From Prevotella merdae (GTDB lineage: Bacteria; Bacteroidota; Bacteroidia; Bacteroidales; Bacteroidaceae), in the NCBI RefSeq assembly GCF_900290275.1, contig NZ_LT985328.1, positions 1 through 39,062 of the forward strand: DNA of 39,062 nt. The letters are read 5' to 3'. Every line of letters begins with the position of its first letter. Within the stretch, counting starts at the first letter, position 1. A program made the position numbers and the translations under genes. Shown here piece after piece: positions 24,890 to 33,036 of the stretch. Under the pieces are notes generated by a model. The model did no database searches. It worked only from the letters and a program-made list of their open reading frames with translations, and was not told the origin of the DNA.

Positions 24890-25371
24890 GGTTGATGATA
24901 TTGTTAGCCTTGCTTCTTGTGTCGGGCAGCTTGTCTGCCCAGACGCAAGGGGCGATAAAGCGAGTTTGTCATGTGTCACGTTTTGAATTGGCTGTCGCCT
25001 GCATCAAGAAGTACGAGGGTCTGCACGGACCGAAGCACCATCCTTATGTCGGATATGGGCACAAGCTGTTGCCTGGCGAGCGGTTCTCTCCAAAAATGAC
25101 GGAACGGCAAGCCGATGCCTTGCTGCGCTCTGACCTCAGAAAACTCTGCGCCATGTTCCGTGGCTTCGGTCGTGACTCGCTGCTCTTGGCTACACTTGCC
25201 TACAATGTGGGGTGTGGAAAGGTGATGAAAAGCCGGATGTATGCCAAGATGCGAAGTGGCAACAGAAACATCTATCGTGACTATGTGGACTTCAAAAGGT
25301 GGAATGGAAAGATAGTGCCTTCCATCGAGCGAAGAAGAAAAATGGAGTATCTGCTCTTGTTTACTCCATAG
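24886..25371 (+). CDS. GH24-type lysozyme of the transfer system
   Basis: This 161-residue protein has a signal peptide (MRLMILLALLLVSGSLSAQ) and a phage-lysozyme-like domain: IKKYEGLHGPKHHPYVGYGH with the catalytic Glu in KKYEGL and the GYGH turn, MTERQADALLRSDL, and LATLAYNVGCG. It would cut peptidoglycan locally so that the transfer channel can assemble. The usual Asp and Thr of the GH24 triad are not obvious in the KHHPYV stretch, so activity is uncertain. It starts inside the traQ stop region (ATGA). Confidence 0.78.
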   Translation: MRLMILLALLLVSGSLSAQTQGAIKRVCHVSRFELAVACIKKYEGLHGPKHHPYVGYGHKLLPGERFSPKMTERQADALLRSDLRKLCAMFRGFGRDSLLLATLAYNVGCGKVMKSRMYAKMRSGNRNIYRDYVDFKRWNGKIVPSIERRRKMEYLLLFTP

Positions 25372-25390
25372 AATAAGGTTTTATAAAAAT

Positions 25391-25430
25391 AGGACAGTCC
25401 TTTTGATTGGGGGCTGTCCTTTGTTTTTTT
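25391..25430 (+). terminator. terminator at the end of the tra operon
   Basis: AGGACAGTCC (25391-25400) pairs with GGGGCTGTCCT (ending 25420), followed by TTGTTTTTTT (25421-25430). Confidence 0.85.
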
Positions 25431-25541
25431 GCAAGCATCGCAGATAAGGGCAAGACGGTTTCTTTGCCACTTTCTTTTCCGCTCCTCGGCTCATGAAAGA
25501 AAGTGGCGGAACGAATTTTCATCGCTCCGCCGATATGGATT

Positions 25542-26819
25542 TCATGTTGTTGCAACCATTCGTTGCTCTATAAGTCTTGCATTGCTGTTCACCAAGTTGA
25601 TGATGTCGGCATGGTGCTCGGTGTCCTTGTTCTGTAGTCCGTGGCATTGTACGACTTTCATCTGTTCGAGAGAAAACTCCACGGTCTCAACCCTTTGTTC
25701 GGCTATTCTTGCTGAGAAGATGATGCAGTCGGGATTGAGTGAATAGTTTGTACCACTGCCTACGCAATGATGCATCGCCTTGCCCTCAAGAACGTGCTCC
25801 CTGACGCTTTCAAGCATTCTCACCACGATATTGCCGTCCGTAAACATCAAACCGAAGAAACGGCTCTTCATTTCCTTGAACTTGTCCTCGTTCTTCAATG
25901 CCTTACGTATCTCCTCCTCGGTGCGCTCCTTTTCTTTCTTTGCTCTTATTTTCTCGGATATTCTATCGTGCTCGGCTTCAAGATTGTCGGGGCAAATGTA
26001 ATGTGGACTTCTGATGTCCTTGCCCATTTCCACCAACATACAGATGTAGTCCGCCCATTTGCCGATGTCTGTAATAAGGTAATGGTTGCGGTTGGCAATC
26101 TTGTAGGCATTCCAACAAGTTTCCAAGTGCCGTGGGTGGTCTATGAAGTGGCGGACGTGTCCGTAACGACATTGCTTCATCATCGTTTCGATGCGGTGGT
26201 CTGTCAGCATCGCCTTGAACAATGTAAGCGGTTCGATGCCGTGAAACGCTCCGTCAAAGCCGTTGCGCCATATCTGAGAAATGACTTTCATATCGGGGCA
26301 GACCGGAAATGAAGCAATATGCTGATAGGTGGTGTTGTCCTTGCGCAGTTCAATGTCGGAGTCGTAGCAGAACGTGTCCATATAGATACCCATTGTGCGC
26401 TTGCGTGCCATAACCTCCACCTTGCCTTTCTCGTTCATCCAATAGCGTGCCACCTCCCAACAATAGATGTCTGCCTTTTGTCCCTTGCGGTAGTAGGCTT
26501 TCATCTGAAATGCTCGCATAAGTTGTAGTCCCTTGCGCTCGGTGAGTACACTGAAATAGGTAGAAGACATTGCCTTCTGTCGCTTGGTGCGCTGCACTTC
26601 CAACTTTGCCTTACACTTCGGGCAGACACATTTGTCCGCATCCTCGTCCGTAGTCCAAGTGTGTCCGCAGTCCATGCAGGTGGTCTGTCCGTGCTTCAAC
26701 TGAAAGGCATAGTGGTCAAGACACTCACGGAATGCCCATTGCATTTGCGCTCCCTTGATAGGTCGTAACCCCTTGTTTGAGGTTATGACTTGCTTCTGAT
26801 ATTTCGTTCTTGGTTTCAT
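25542..26819 (-). CDS. PcfJ-like protein
   Basis: This 425-residue protein carries a zinc ribbon (CMDCGHTWTTDEDADKCVCPKC, two CxxC pairs around residues 40-68) and the conserved C-terminal PcfJ core (EGKAMHHCVGSGTNYSLN, then IFSARIAEQRVETVEFSL). PcfJ-like proteins are common in conjugative elements; their role is poorly known. It is on the opposite strand to the tra operon, and its start overlaps the stop of the pcfK-like gene by 4 bases (ATGA). Intact. Confidence 0.8.
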   Translation of the reverse strand: MKPRTKYQKQVITSNKGLRPIKGAQMQWAFRECLDHYAFQLKHGQTTCMDCGHTWTTDEDADKCVCPKCKAKLEVQRTKRQKAMSSTYFSVLTERKGLQLMRAFQMKAYYRKGQKADIYCWEVARYWMNEKGKVEVMARKRTMGIYMDTFCYDSDIELRKDNTTYQHIASFPVCPDMKVISQIWRNGFDGAFHGIEPLTLFKAMLTDHRIETMMKQCRYGHVRHFIDHPRHLETCWNAYKIANRNHYLITDIGKWADYICMLVEMGKDIRSPHYICPDNLEAEHDRISEKIRAKKEKERTEEEIRKALKNEDKFKEMKSRFFGLMFTDGNIVVRMLESVREHVLEGKAMHHCVGSGTNYSLNPDCIIFSARIAEQRVETVEFSLEQMKVVQCHGLQNKDTEHHADIINLVNSNARLIEQRMVATT

Positions 26820-27241
26820 AACGTGTCGAATAATGATGGTTGGTGTACTTCTGTTTCCGTTCTCTGTGAGGTGCGCTTGGCGGTATCTCTGTTACGCATC
26901 TTGTTCATCTGCTCTTGCTGATACTGGCGGATGGCTTCCTGTCTTGCCTGTGCCTTCTCCTCTTCTGTGAGTTCGATGTGGTGGTTGACAGACACTTGGC
27001 AGTTCAATGGTTTGCCGACCTCGATGTCCTTCTCCTCGTAGTAGTGGATGGCTTGCCCATATATCTCGTCATCGCAAAAGCCGTTGCAACCGCTCTTCTG
27101 TACCCAATTAAGGATATAGGTGACGCAATCGTCTATGTTCTTGTCGGGGTTGTCATACTTGGCTGCAAAGAGTTCGTCCTCCATTGCTCGCTCCTCCAAA
27201 TAGGCTTGTATGGTTCTCTTGAAATATTCTGTAGTGTTCAT
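26816..27241 (-). CDS. PcfK-like protein
   Basis: This 141-residue protein matches PcfK-like proteins that are encoded directly upstream of PcfJ. It has FKRTIQAYLEERAMEDELFA at the N-terminus and DDCVTYILNWVQKSGCNGF in the middle, then DEIYGQAIHYYEEKDIEVGK. The last third is a Gln/Arg-rich coiled coil. It is translationally coupled to the pcfJ-like gene. No enzymatic motif. Confidence 0.78.
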   Translation of the reverse strand: MNTTEYFKRTIQAYLEERAMEDELFAAKYDNPDKNIDDCVTYILNWVQKSGCNGFCDDEIYGQAIHYYEEKDIEVGKPLNCQVSVNHHIELTEEEKAQARQEAIRQYQQEQMNKMRNRDTAKRTSQRTETEVHQPSLFDTL

Positions 27242-27264
27242 GTCTGATGTTGTTAAAGGGGTTG

Positions 27265-27504
27265 TTACTCGTGATAGATGATGTCGCAGTCCTCAACTTC
27301 TGTAGGCAGTCCGAAGAACGGATAATGGCTGAAGTAAGGTTCTGTGCACATGTCCTCGTTGTATCTTGGACTTACTATCTCTATATTGTTCTTGCGCATG
27401 GCTTCGTCCACCACACGGATTTCCTCGTCTGTCAGTCCGCTTGCATCGCCATTGATGATGTAGCAGAGTGACCATGTAGGTATCGCTTCAATGCTTCTGT
27501 TCAT
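27265..27504 (-). CDS. small acidic protein of the pcfK-pcfJ operon
   Basis: This 79-residue protein (MNRSIEAIPTWSLCYIINGD, then GLTDEEIRVVDEAMRKNNI) resembles small ICE proteins that lie next to PcfK genes. Its predicted fold is alpha/beta and compact. It is 23 bases upstream of the pcfK-like gene on the same strand. Function unknown. Confidence 0.6.
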   Translation of the reverse strand: MNRSIEAIPTWSLCYIINGDASGLTDEEIRVVDEAMRKNNIEIVSPRYNEDMCTEPYFSHYPFFGLPTEVEDCDIIYHE

Positions 27505-27516
27505 ATCGCTTGTACT

Positions 27517-27732
27517 TTAAAGTGTTAATAACCAAATGAATGTCCCAATCAGTACCACCATAGAAAGAATGGAAATGATGATGCCGAAGATGAACTTCAT
27601 AATTCCCAATATGACTTCACCGACCATGCAGAGAGCCATATATCCCAACCAAGCCACCAAAGTGATGAGGGTTGAGCCGACTGCGGAGAGTAATCTCCAC
27701 CAAGTCTGTGTTATGTTGATGTTTGTTGTCAT
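27517..27732 (-). CDS. small membrane protein
   Basis: This 71-residue protein has two long hydrophobic stretches (STLITLVAWLGYMALCMVGE and FIFGIIISILSMVVLIGTFI) after a short polar N-terminus. It is the first gene of the minus-strand operon that leads into pcfK and pcfJ. I do not recognise a family. Confidence 0.55.
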   Translation of the reverse strand: MTTNINITQTWWRLLSAVGSTLITLVAWLGYMALCMVGEVILGIMKFIFGIIISILSMVVLIGTFIWLLTL

Positions 27733-28127
27733 ATAGCCTTGAATTAAATTTATTTGCGGTTCCAGGAACTGAAGGGAAGTTCTCGTTTCTTCACCTTTTT
27801 GTCGCTCCCTTTTCCGACATTTTTTTTGCGTCTTCCTGTCGCATCGGTCGTTTCGTTTCAGGTGCCTTTCAAGGGCGGCGAGGCTGGAAATACAAGGTTT
27901 TTCTGAAAAAGAATGACTAAAAAAGCAAAAAATAGCAGATTTGAGCTTTTGTTTTGAGTTTCAAGTGGTTGTGGCAGTCGTTGGCTTTTTGTGGCATTCG
28001 TGAGGAAATGCGAAAATGGCGGATTTGAGAAGTAGAAACGCTTTCAAGTCATTACCTCAAAGAAACTCTCTAATAAGCATTTTTAACGGCTTCGGTTTTT
28101 ACTTCTCAATTCTGCACAGGTTGTGAA

Positions 28128-28158
28128 TTTGCCATGCAACTCTCATGATTTAATTTTG
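28128..28158 (+). promoter_or_regulatory. integrase promoter
   Basis: TTTG (28128-28131) and TAATTTTG (28151-28158) with 19 bp between them match the Bacteroidales -33/-7 consensus. Transcription should start near 28165, 17 nt before the int start. The word GTGAATTTGC (28123-28132) resembles the CTnDOT att core GTANNTTTGC, with one difference. The gap 27733-28127 holds no gene. Confidence 0.7.
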
Positions 28159-28181
28159 CACAGAACAAAAAGCAAGGAATT

Positions 28182-29405
28182 ATGAGAAGTACATTCAAGA
28201 CAGTCTTCTATGTAAACGGAAGCAAGGAGAGAAACGGAATTGTCCCTATCATGGGACGTGTGACAATCAACGGAACTATCGCACAGTTCAGTTGCAAGCT
28301 GAGCGTGACCAAGGCGATATGGGATGCCAAGGGCAACAGAGCCAAAGGCAGAAGCAAGGAAGCCAATGAGGTGAACTTTGCGCTTGATAACATCAAGGCT
28401 CAAATCGCTAAGCATTACCAACGGCTTTCCGACCGTGAGGCGTTCGTTACCGCTGAAATGGTGAGAAACGCATATCAAGGCATAGGTACGGAGTATGAGA
28501 CATTACTCAGAGCTTTTGACAAGGAGAACGCAGCCTTTGCCCAACGCGTGGGAAAAGACCGAGCTGTCCGAACCTACCGCAAGTATCTGACGGTAAGAAA
28601 GTACGTTGCCGAGTTCATCAAATTTCAGTACAAGCGCAGCGATATGTCCATGAATGAGCTTACCGAGGAGTTCATCCGTGATTTTTGTCTGTATTTGAAG
28701 AATGTCATTGGACTCACGCAATCTACCATTTGGATATACTCCATACCATTGAAGCATATCGTCACGGCAGCACACTACAACGGCAAGATACAGAGAAATC
28801 CGTTTGCCATGTACCACGTTGACCCAGACCACAAGGAGCGTGAGTTCTTGACAGAGGAAGAATTGGACATATTTGCAGGAATAGAGTTGGAAAATCCCAA
28901 CTTTGCTTTTGCGAGAGACTTGTTTATGTTTGGTTGTTGGACAGGTATCTCTTTCGTTGACATCAAGAATCTTACAGAGGACAATGTTGCCATTATAAGT
29001 GGGTCTCCATGGATAGTTTCTCAGCGTCAAAAGACAGGCGTACCATTCAAAATTAAACTGATAGATGCAGCCATACAGATAATTGAACGTTACAAGCCAT
29101 TGAGAAAAGATATGCACTTGTTTAATATTGGCTCACTTGACATGGTAAACAAGCGTATAAAGAAAGTGGCAAAAATGTGTGGCATCAAGAAGCGAATTTC
29201 ATTTCATGTAAGCCGGCATTCGTTCGCAGTTTTGGCTTTAAACTACGGTATGCCGATAGAGAGTGTAAGCAAGATACTGGGACATACGGACATCGCCACA
29301 ACACAAATTTACGCAAAGGTGACAAGTACTAAATTGGAGCATGACATATCAGCTTTTGAAAGTCGAATCAAGGGGCATATGCCGACAATGGGGGGAATGG
29401 CATGA
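28182..29405 (+). CDS. int: IntDOT-like tyrosine recombinase
   Basis: This 407-residue integrase has an arm-binding N-terminal domain (RSTFKTVFYVNGSKERNGIV), a core-binding domain (about 110-215) and a catalytic domain. Catalytic residues visible are His342, Arg345 (HVSRH), His368 (LGHTD) and nucleophile Tyr377 (QIYAKV). The first Arg is replaced: the box reads CWTGISFVD with Ser257, as in IntDOT, which also has a serine there. Length and sequence style fit CTnDOT-family integrases. It overlaps the next gene by 4 bases. Confidence 0.88.
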   Translation: MRSTFKTVFYVNGSKERNGIVPIMGRVTINGTIAQFSCKLSVTKAIWDAKGNRAKGRSKEANEVNFALDNIKAQIAKHYQRLSDREAFVTAEMVRNAYQGIGTEYETLLRAFDKENAAFAQRVGKDRAVRTYRKYLTVRKYVAEFIKFQYKRSDMSMNELTEEFIRDFCLYLKNVIGLTQSTIWIYSIPLKHIVTAAHYNGKIQRNPFAMYHVDPDHKEREFLTEEELDIFAGIELENPNFAFARDLFMFGCWTGISFVDIKNLTEDNVAIISGSPWIVSQRQKTGVPFKIKLIDAAIQIIERYKPLRKDMHLFNIGSLDMVNKRIKKVAKMCGIKKRISFHVSRHSFAVLALNYGMPIESVSKILGHTDIATTQIYAKVTSTKLEHDISAFESRIKGHMPTMGGMA

Positions 29406-29776
29406 AAAGGACTGTAATCACCGTGGACGGAAATGGAATGTTATCCATTCCGTCCAACTTGCAAGACTTGTGGATGAGTGAGGGTGAATTGGTTGATATG
29501 CTTCATGTCACCGCCATGAAACTCCATGCTGTGATAAGGTCAATATACAAGGATGGTTTATTGACGGTGTCGGAAGTCCAACAGAAACAGGAAACTTCCA
29601 ATGGCATTTGGCAAACGTTGTATGGCTTTCCGATGATTGTTGCCCTTTGCTTCCGTATAAACTCATACGGGGCAGCTCGGTTTCGTGCCACCATCTTCAA
29701 GAGATTGTACGGGGCAAAAGAGAAAAGTAGTGTCATTATCCTACAACTCAATAGAAGAACAACCGCCTTTAGTTGA
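29402..29776 (+). CDS. unknown protein coupled to int
   Basis: This 124-residue protein starts in the int stop region (ATGA). The segment LWMSEGELVDMLHVTAMKLH, then YKDGLLTVSEVQQ, reads like a winged or helix-turn-helix DNA-binding domain. A small DNA-binding protein made with the integrase could be a directionality factor or a regulator of int; this is inference. The C-terminal 40 residues (IPMIVALCFRI and basic end) look less ordered. Confidence 0.55.
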   Translation: MKRTVITVDGNGMLSIPSNLQDLWMSEGELVDMLHVTAMKLHAVIRSIYKDGLLTVSEVQQKQETSNGIWQTLYGFPMIVALCFRINSYGAARFRATIFKRLYGAKEKSSVIILQLNRRTTAFS

Positions 29777-29910
29777 ATGTCCTCTTGCTTGTTTGTTGGC
29801 TTGGCGCTGTCGTACTGTCGTGAATAAGTACTGAAGCATAAGCATGACATTCTTACTTGTAGGGGGATGAGTTCTGTTCATAAAAATGACGGACAAAACA
29901 CCCCTTATTT

Positions 29911-30149
29911 TTGTTGAATTGTTGAATATGATGAAAGAAGTATTGAACATCAGGCATTTACGGCTCAACATATTCTCAACAAATCTCTCAACAAAAGAAA
30001 GATAATGTTGAAAAGAGAAAACCATGAACACCATTCCTTTCTTTCTTTTTTGCCCAGTAATTTGTTGTGTAGAGCTATTTGTTGAGAGTTTGTTGAGGGT
30101 ATAAGTGGTTGGTTCTCATAAAGATAACACCTATCTTCAACAATTCAAC
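29911..30149. repeat. cluster of TTGTTGA / TCAACAA sites
   Basis: Copies or near-copies of (T)TTGTTGA(A/G) occur at 29911, 29918, 30005, 30061, 30078 and 30089, and in the other orientation at 29964, 29975, 29987, 30135 and 30143. There are eleven in 240 bp, directly downstream of int and its coupled gene. The rest of this gap has no gene. Such a cluster is what integrase arm-type sites near an attachment site look like, but no consensus for this element is available to confirm. Confidence 0.5.
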
Positions 30150-30241
30150 GTTTTACATGCCCTCACTTGGTACGCTGTAAAATGTGCTTGTGGATTAATT
30201 GGCAACCGCTCTATTCTCCGAAATGGTTGCAGCAACGTTCC

Positions 30242-30258
30242 TTGGAGGCTTTGCGCCT
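30242..30258. repeat. small hairpin in the gap after int
   Basis: GGAGGC TTTGC GCCTCC is a six-bp stem with a five-base loop. It lies in the 1.5-kb stretch 29777-31338, which has no convincing coding region apart from features listed separately. Confidence 0.4.
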
Positions 30259-30582
30259 CCAGCCACTTGGGCGAACCTCCGCAGTGTTTTAGCATGGCAT
30301 TAGATTTATGCAGACTATACCGAGGACCCACAGCACACATAACACACTCGGCATAGTTCACAAAGGAAATCAACAACACACAACTGAAACACTTGGCAAG
30401 TTTCACACTGAAAATATCACCTGTTCCTTTGCAAACTCCATGTACAAAGTAGCTTGTGTCTGTGACCTTGTTCTTTCAATGTGGCAGCTTTGATGTTTGG
30501 CGCAAATTGAGAGAATTAAGGTCTGCAACCTTGGGCATGGAAAGCCGAAAGGCAAATATCTCGTCTTTTGTTCTTAGAGGAG

Positions 30583-30624
30583 GGAGCGAGGTTATGTTTT
30601 GGGAACCCCAAAACTCCTCGCTCC
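30583..30624. repeat. strong two-part palindrome
   Basis: GGAGCGAGG (30583-30591) pairs with CCTCGCTCC (30616-30624), and inside it GTTTTGGG (30596-30603) pairs with CCCAAAAC (30607-30614). The arms total 17 bp with only a 4-base and 1-base bulge. No T-run follows, so it is not an ordinary terminator. The flanking words are, from memory, common in Prevotella intergenic DNA, which suggests a dispersed repeat. Confidence 0.6.
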
Positions 30625-30894
30625 ACCATGAGGGCGGAGAATTTTTGCTCCCAACGGTCGCAGAAAGTGAGTGTACCAACTATAAACACCATATCGACTA
30701 CAAGCGTGAATGAAAAATAGGAGAATTACAAGGAAACAAATTCTACGGTAGCATTCAATAATGAGAAAAACAAAAGATGGAACTAAAGAAAAGGATAGTT
30801 GCATATATGGAACTAATAGACATTATGATGTTAAAAACGTATGATTATAAAAGAAAAAAAATCAAAATGTTCCTAAAACTTAAGAAATAATTCA

Positions 30895-30902
30895 TATCTT
30901 TG
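30895..30902 (+). promoter_or_regulatory. -7 promoter box for a structured transcript
   Basis: TATCTTTG fits TAnnTTTG; the start would be near 30909. The -33 region is weak. No gene begins for another 430 bases, so the transcript has a long leader or is a separate RNA. Confidence 0.45.
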
Positions 30903-30909
30903 CACATTA

Positions 30910-31285
30910 AATAATGTGAAAGTCCAAGCAAAGGAGACTAAGAAAGAAGTTTTTACTCCAACTAATGTCTCTTTAAAAGGTTAGTATTTCACATCGGTGT
31001 GAGAGGCTATGCACCTAATCATTCCGACAGATAGATATAATCAAACAAAAATATCAAAAGCATAAAAAAGAAATAAAATAAACATAATAAGAAATCGCGT
31101 TTGCTATTTATTCGGTTAATCCATGAAACCTGAGAAATTTCAAGAAACATATGCCGAAAGAATAAGTTCAGTAAACGTCTGCGCCTTGGCGTGGACGGAG
31201 CTTATCGGTATATGTGGGCTTTCTCAGGGCCTTTGGATTAGATAGGTGTCGTTCACGCCATTTATCTTTTCTATAGCCCATATAA
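30910..31285 (+). ncRNA. candidate structured RNA or long leader before the PAP2 gene
   Basis: Several long-range stems are visible: ATGTGAAA (about 30914) with TTTCACAT (about 30989), followed by CACATCGGTGTG; ATGCCG/CGGTAT (31151-31156/31206-31211) continued by ATAAG/CTTAT (31162-31166/31201-31205); GGCGTGGAC with GTTCACGCC (31188-31196/31251-31259, one G-U); and GGGCT/AGCCC (31216-31220/31275-31279). There is no ORF in the region. I do not recognise the RNA family. Confidence 0.35.
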
Positions 31286-31338
31286 GAAATTCCACGATTC
31301 CACCGCTAAGATAGTTTTCGCCCAATTAGCGCATCAAA

Positions 31339-32124
31339 ATGAAAAAATTTCATTCTTTGGATGGGAGAGCCGTATCTATACTCTTCCTCTTTGGTGGTGT
31401 CGTATCCGTACATGCACAAGATAGTTTGTATCATACGATATTGCCCGATTCTGTTGTCTCAGACAATACACATTATCTAAAATTGAAGACTTTAGTTATT
31501 CCAACTGTTCTCACTGGAACATCTGCCCTTTGCGTTCATAACGGATGGCTTACCAAACAGCGAGAGGACATCCAAGACAAACTGTCAGCTAAGGGGGAAC
31601 ATAAGGTAAAGATTGACAACTACCTACAATATACTCCTATGCTGGCTGTTTATGGTCTTAACTTGTTTGGAGTAAATGGGAAGCATAAGTTTTGGGATTG
31701 GACTGGCATCCTTGCCATGTCGTATGCAACTATGGGAATTTTAGTGAACGGTATGAAATATACATTCAAAGAAAAGCGACCAGACACCAATACTCGTAAT
31801 TCTTTCCCGTCAGGACATACAGCAACAGCATTTATGGGTGCTGAATTTCTATACCAAGAATACAAAGAAGTCTCACCTTGGATTGGATATTCGGGGTATC
31901 TGATTGCAACTGCAACTGGTTATCTGCGAATATATAACGACCGACATTATCTCAATGATGTTGTAGCAGGAGCTTGCATTGGAATAATTAGCACAAAATT
32001 TGCTTATTGGCTATACCCTAAGATATTCACAAAATCAAAATGCCGTCACACGCCTTTCCAAGCTATAGGAATGCCATTCTATACTAATAAGACGCTTGGC
32101 ATGAACGTTAGTATGCTATTCTAA
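31339..32124 (+). CDS. PAP2-family phosphatase
   Basis: This 261-residue protein has a signal-like start (AVSILFLFGGVVSVHAQ) and the three motifs of PAP2 acid phosphatases: KYTFKEKRP, then FPSGHTATAF, then RIYNDRHYLNDVVAG with catalytic His. Hydrophobic helices at about 45-60, 95-130 and 180-225 place it in the inner membrane with the active site on the periplasmic side. It probably acts on lipid phosphates or undecaprenyl pyrophosphate. It stands alone with its own terminator. Confidence 0.82.
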   Translation: MKKFHSLDGRAVSILFLFGGVVSVHAQDSLYHTILPDSVVSDNTHYLKLKTLVIPTVLTGTSALCVHNGWLTKQREDIQDKLSAKGEHKVKIDNYLQYTPMLAVYGLNLFGVNGKHKFWDWTGILAMSYATMGILVNGMKYTFKEKRPDTNTRNSFPSGHTATAFMGAEFLYQEYKEVSPWIGYSGYLIATATGYLRIYNDRHYLNDVVAGACIGIISTKFAYWLYPKIFTKSKCRHTPFQAIGMPFYTNKTLGMNVSMLF

Positions 32125-32149
32125 CTCCAATAAACAACAAATAGCAAAG

Positions 32150-32206
32150 AAGAGCGGAAACAAACTGCTAAATTAAAGTTCGCATGTTTGTTTTCCACTC
32201 TTTTAT
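32150..32206 (+). terminator. terminator after the PAP2 gene
   Basis: AAGAGCGGAAACAAAC (32150-32165) pairs with GTTTGTTTTCCACTCTT (32186-32202) with one bulge and one mismatch; TTATT follows. Confidence 0.8.
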
Positions 32207-32533
32207 TCTATATATCCGTTTGTTTTGCTACAATTTTATAAACAATCCTAAAAAACGAATGGAAAAATGGTGCTTTCATTTTTTTTTTTATAACTTTGCC
32301 AACGAAAAAGAAAAGAGTTGTTTGACAAGCAAACTTATGTATAATATGGAAGTTTGAACTATTGCTAAATCATTACCTCCATTGAGGTAAAACTCTCATA
32401 AATCACTCATTTTAAGCTATTCGGCAGATATTAGCGTAATTTTTCGGAAAAATACTACCCAACGGTGTGGAGATTTTTTCGAAAACCGAAGGCTCGACCT
32501 TTTATTTCCAAAGCCCGCTGCCATACCTTTGCA

Positions 32534-32541
32534 CCTGCACG
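32534..32541 (+). promoter_or_regulatory. -7 promoter box before the tiny ORFs
   Basis: TACCTTTG (about 32534-32541) fits TAnnTTTG and is directly before a run of four tiny ORFs. The -33 part is not clear. Confidence 0.35.
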
Positions 32542-32549
32542 ATAACGTT

Positions 32550-32907
32550 GATGCCAAAAGGAAAGACCTTGTGGAGGAAAGAAAATCAGAGCGGCAAATG
32601 AAAATAGAAACTTCACGGAAGTTTTTGGACTGCACGATTATCGCCTACTCATTTCTGAGAAATGGATACAACTTCGTCTTACAAACGTCTTGAAAAATGG
32701 AAATCGCATACAAGAATGGCACAGCCTTCAGAGAAATTCCGGTGAAAGAAGAGTATGGCTTGTCCATGCTTCTTGCATCGGGTCTTCTTCAAGGCTGTGC
32801 AGCCAAGCATGAAAGTGGTCGTTGAGGTTTACATCAATGACTTCTTTCTTGCGGTGGAGTATGCAAACAAAATGGTACGGCAAATCAAGGAATGGTGTTT
32901 CTTTTGA
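32550..32907 (+). other. run of four tiny coupled ORFs or decayed gene
   Basis: After the promoter box come ORFs of 16 codons (32550-32600, MPKGKTLWRKENQ), 31 codons (32598-32693, MKIETSRKFLDC), 42 codons (32697-32825, MEIAYKNGTAFREI) and 32 codons (32809-32907, MKVVVEVYINDFFLAV). Starts and stops touch or overlap (ATGA at 32598, 3-base gap, 17-base overlap). The sequence looks coding in each. Either this is a micro-operon or one gene broken by frameshifts. I do not recognise it. Confidence 0.35.
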
Positions 32908-32962
32908 TCGGTTAGCCTGCAACCGACAAAAAGAAGCACTTTTCCTCATGCCGTACTACTAA

Positions 32963-32996
32963 GACATGAAAGGGTGACGTGCCACTGTTTCATGTC
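32963..32996. repeat. palindrome
   Basis: GACATGAAA (32963-32971) pairs with TTTCATGTC (32988-32996), and GTG with CAC inside. It lies in the gene-free stretch before 33661. Confidence 0.5.
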
Positions 32997-33036
32997 GTTT
33001 GGATTGTGCGATAAAAATGGGACTGCGAGTTGTGGC

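Noticed and set aside
30137..30713. Short ORFs in the gap after int
   Set aside because: Both strands have equally long frames that follow palindromes; composition looks like intergenic repeats rather than genes.
32696..32949. 73-codon minus-strand frame over the tiny ORFs
   Set aside because: No promoter or family resemblance; the plus strand frames follow a promoter-like box and fit each other better, although both remain weak.
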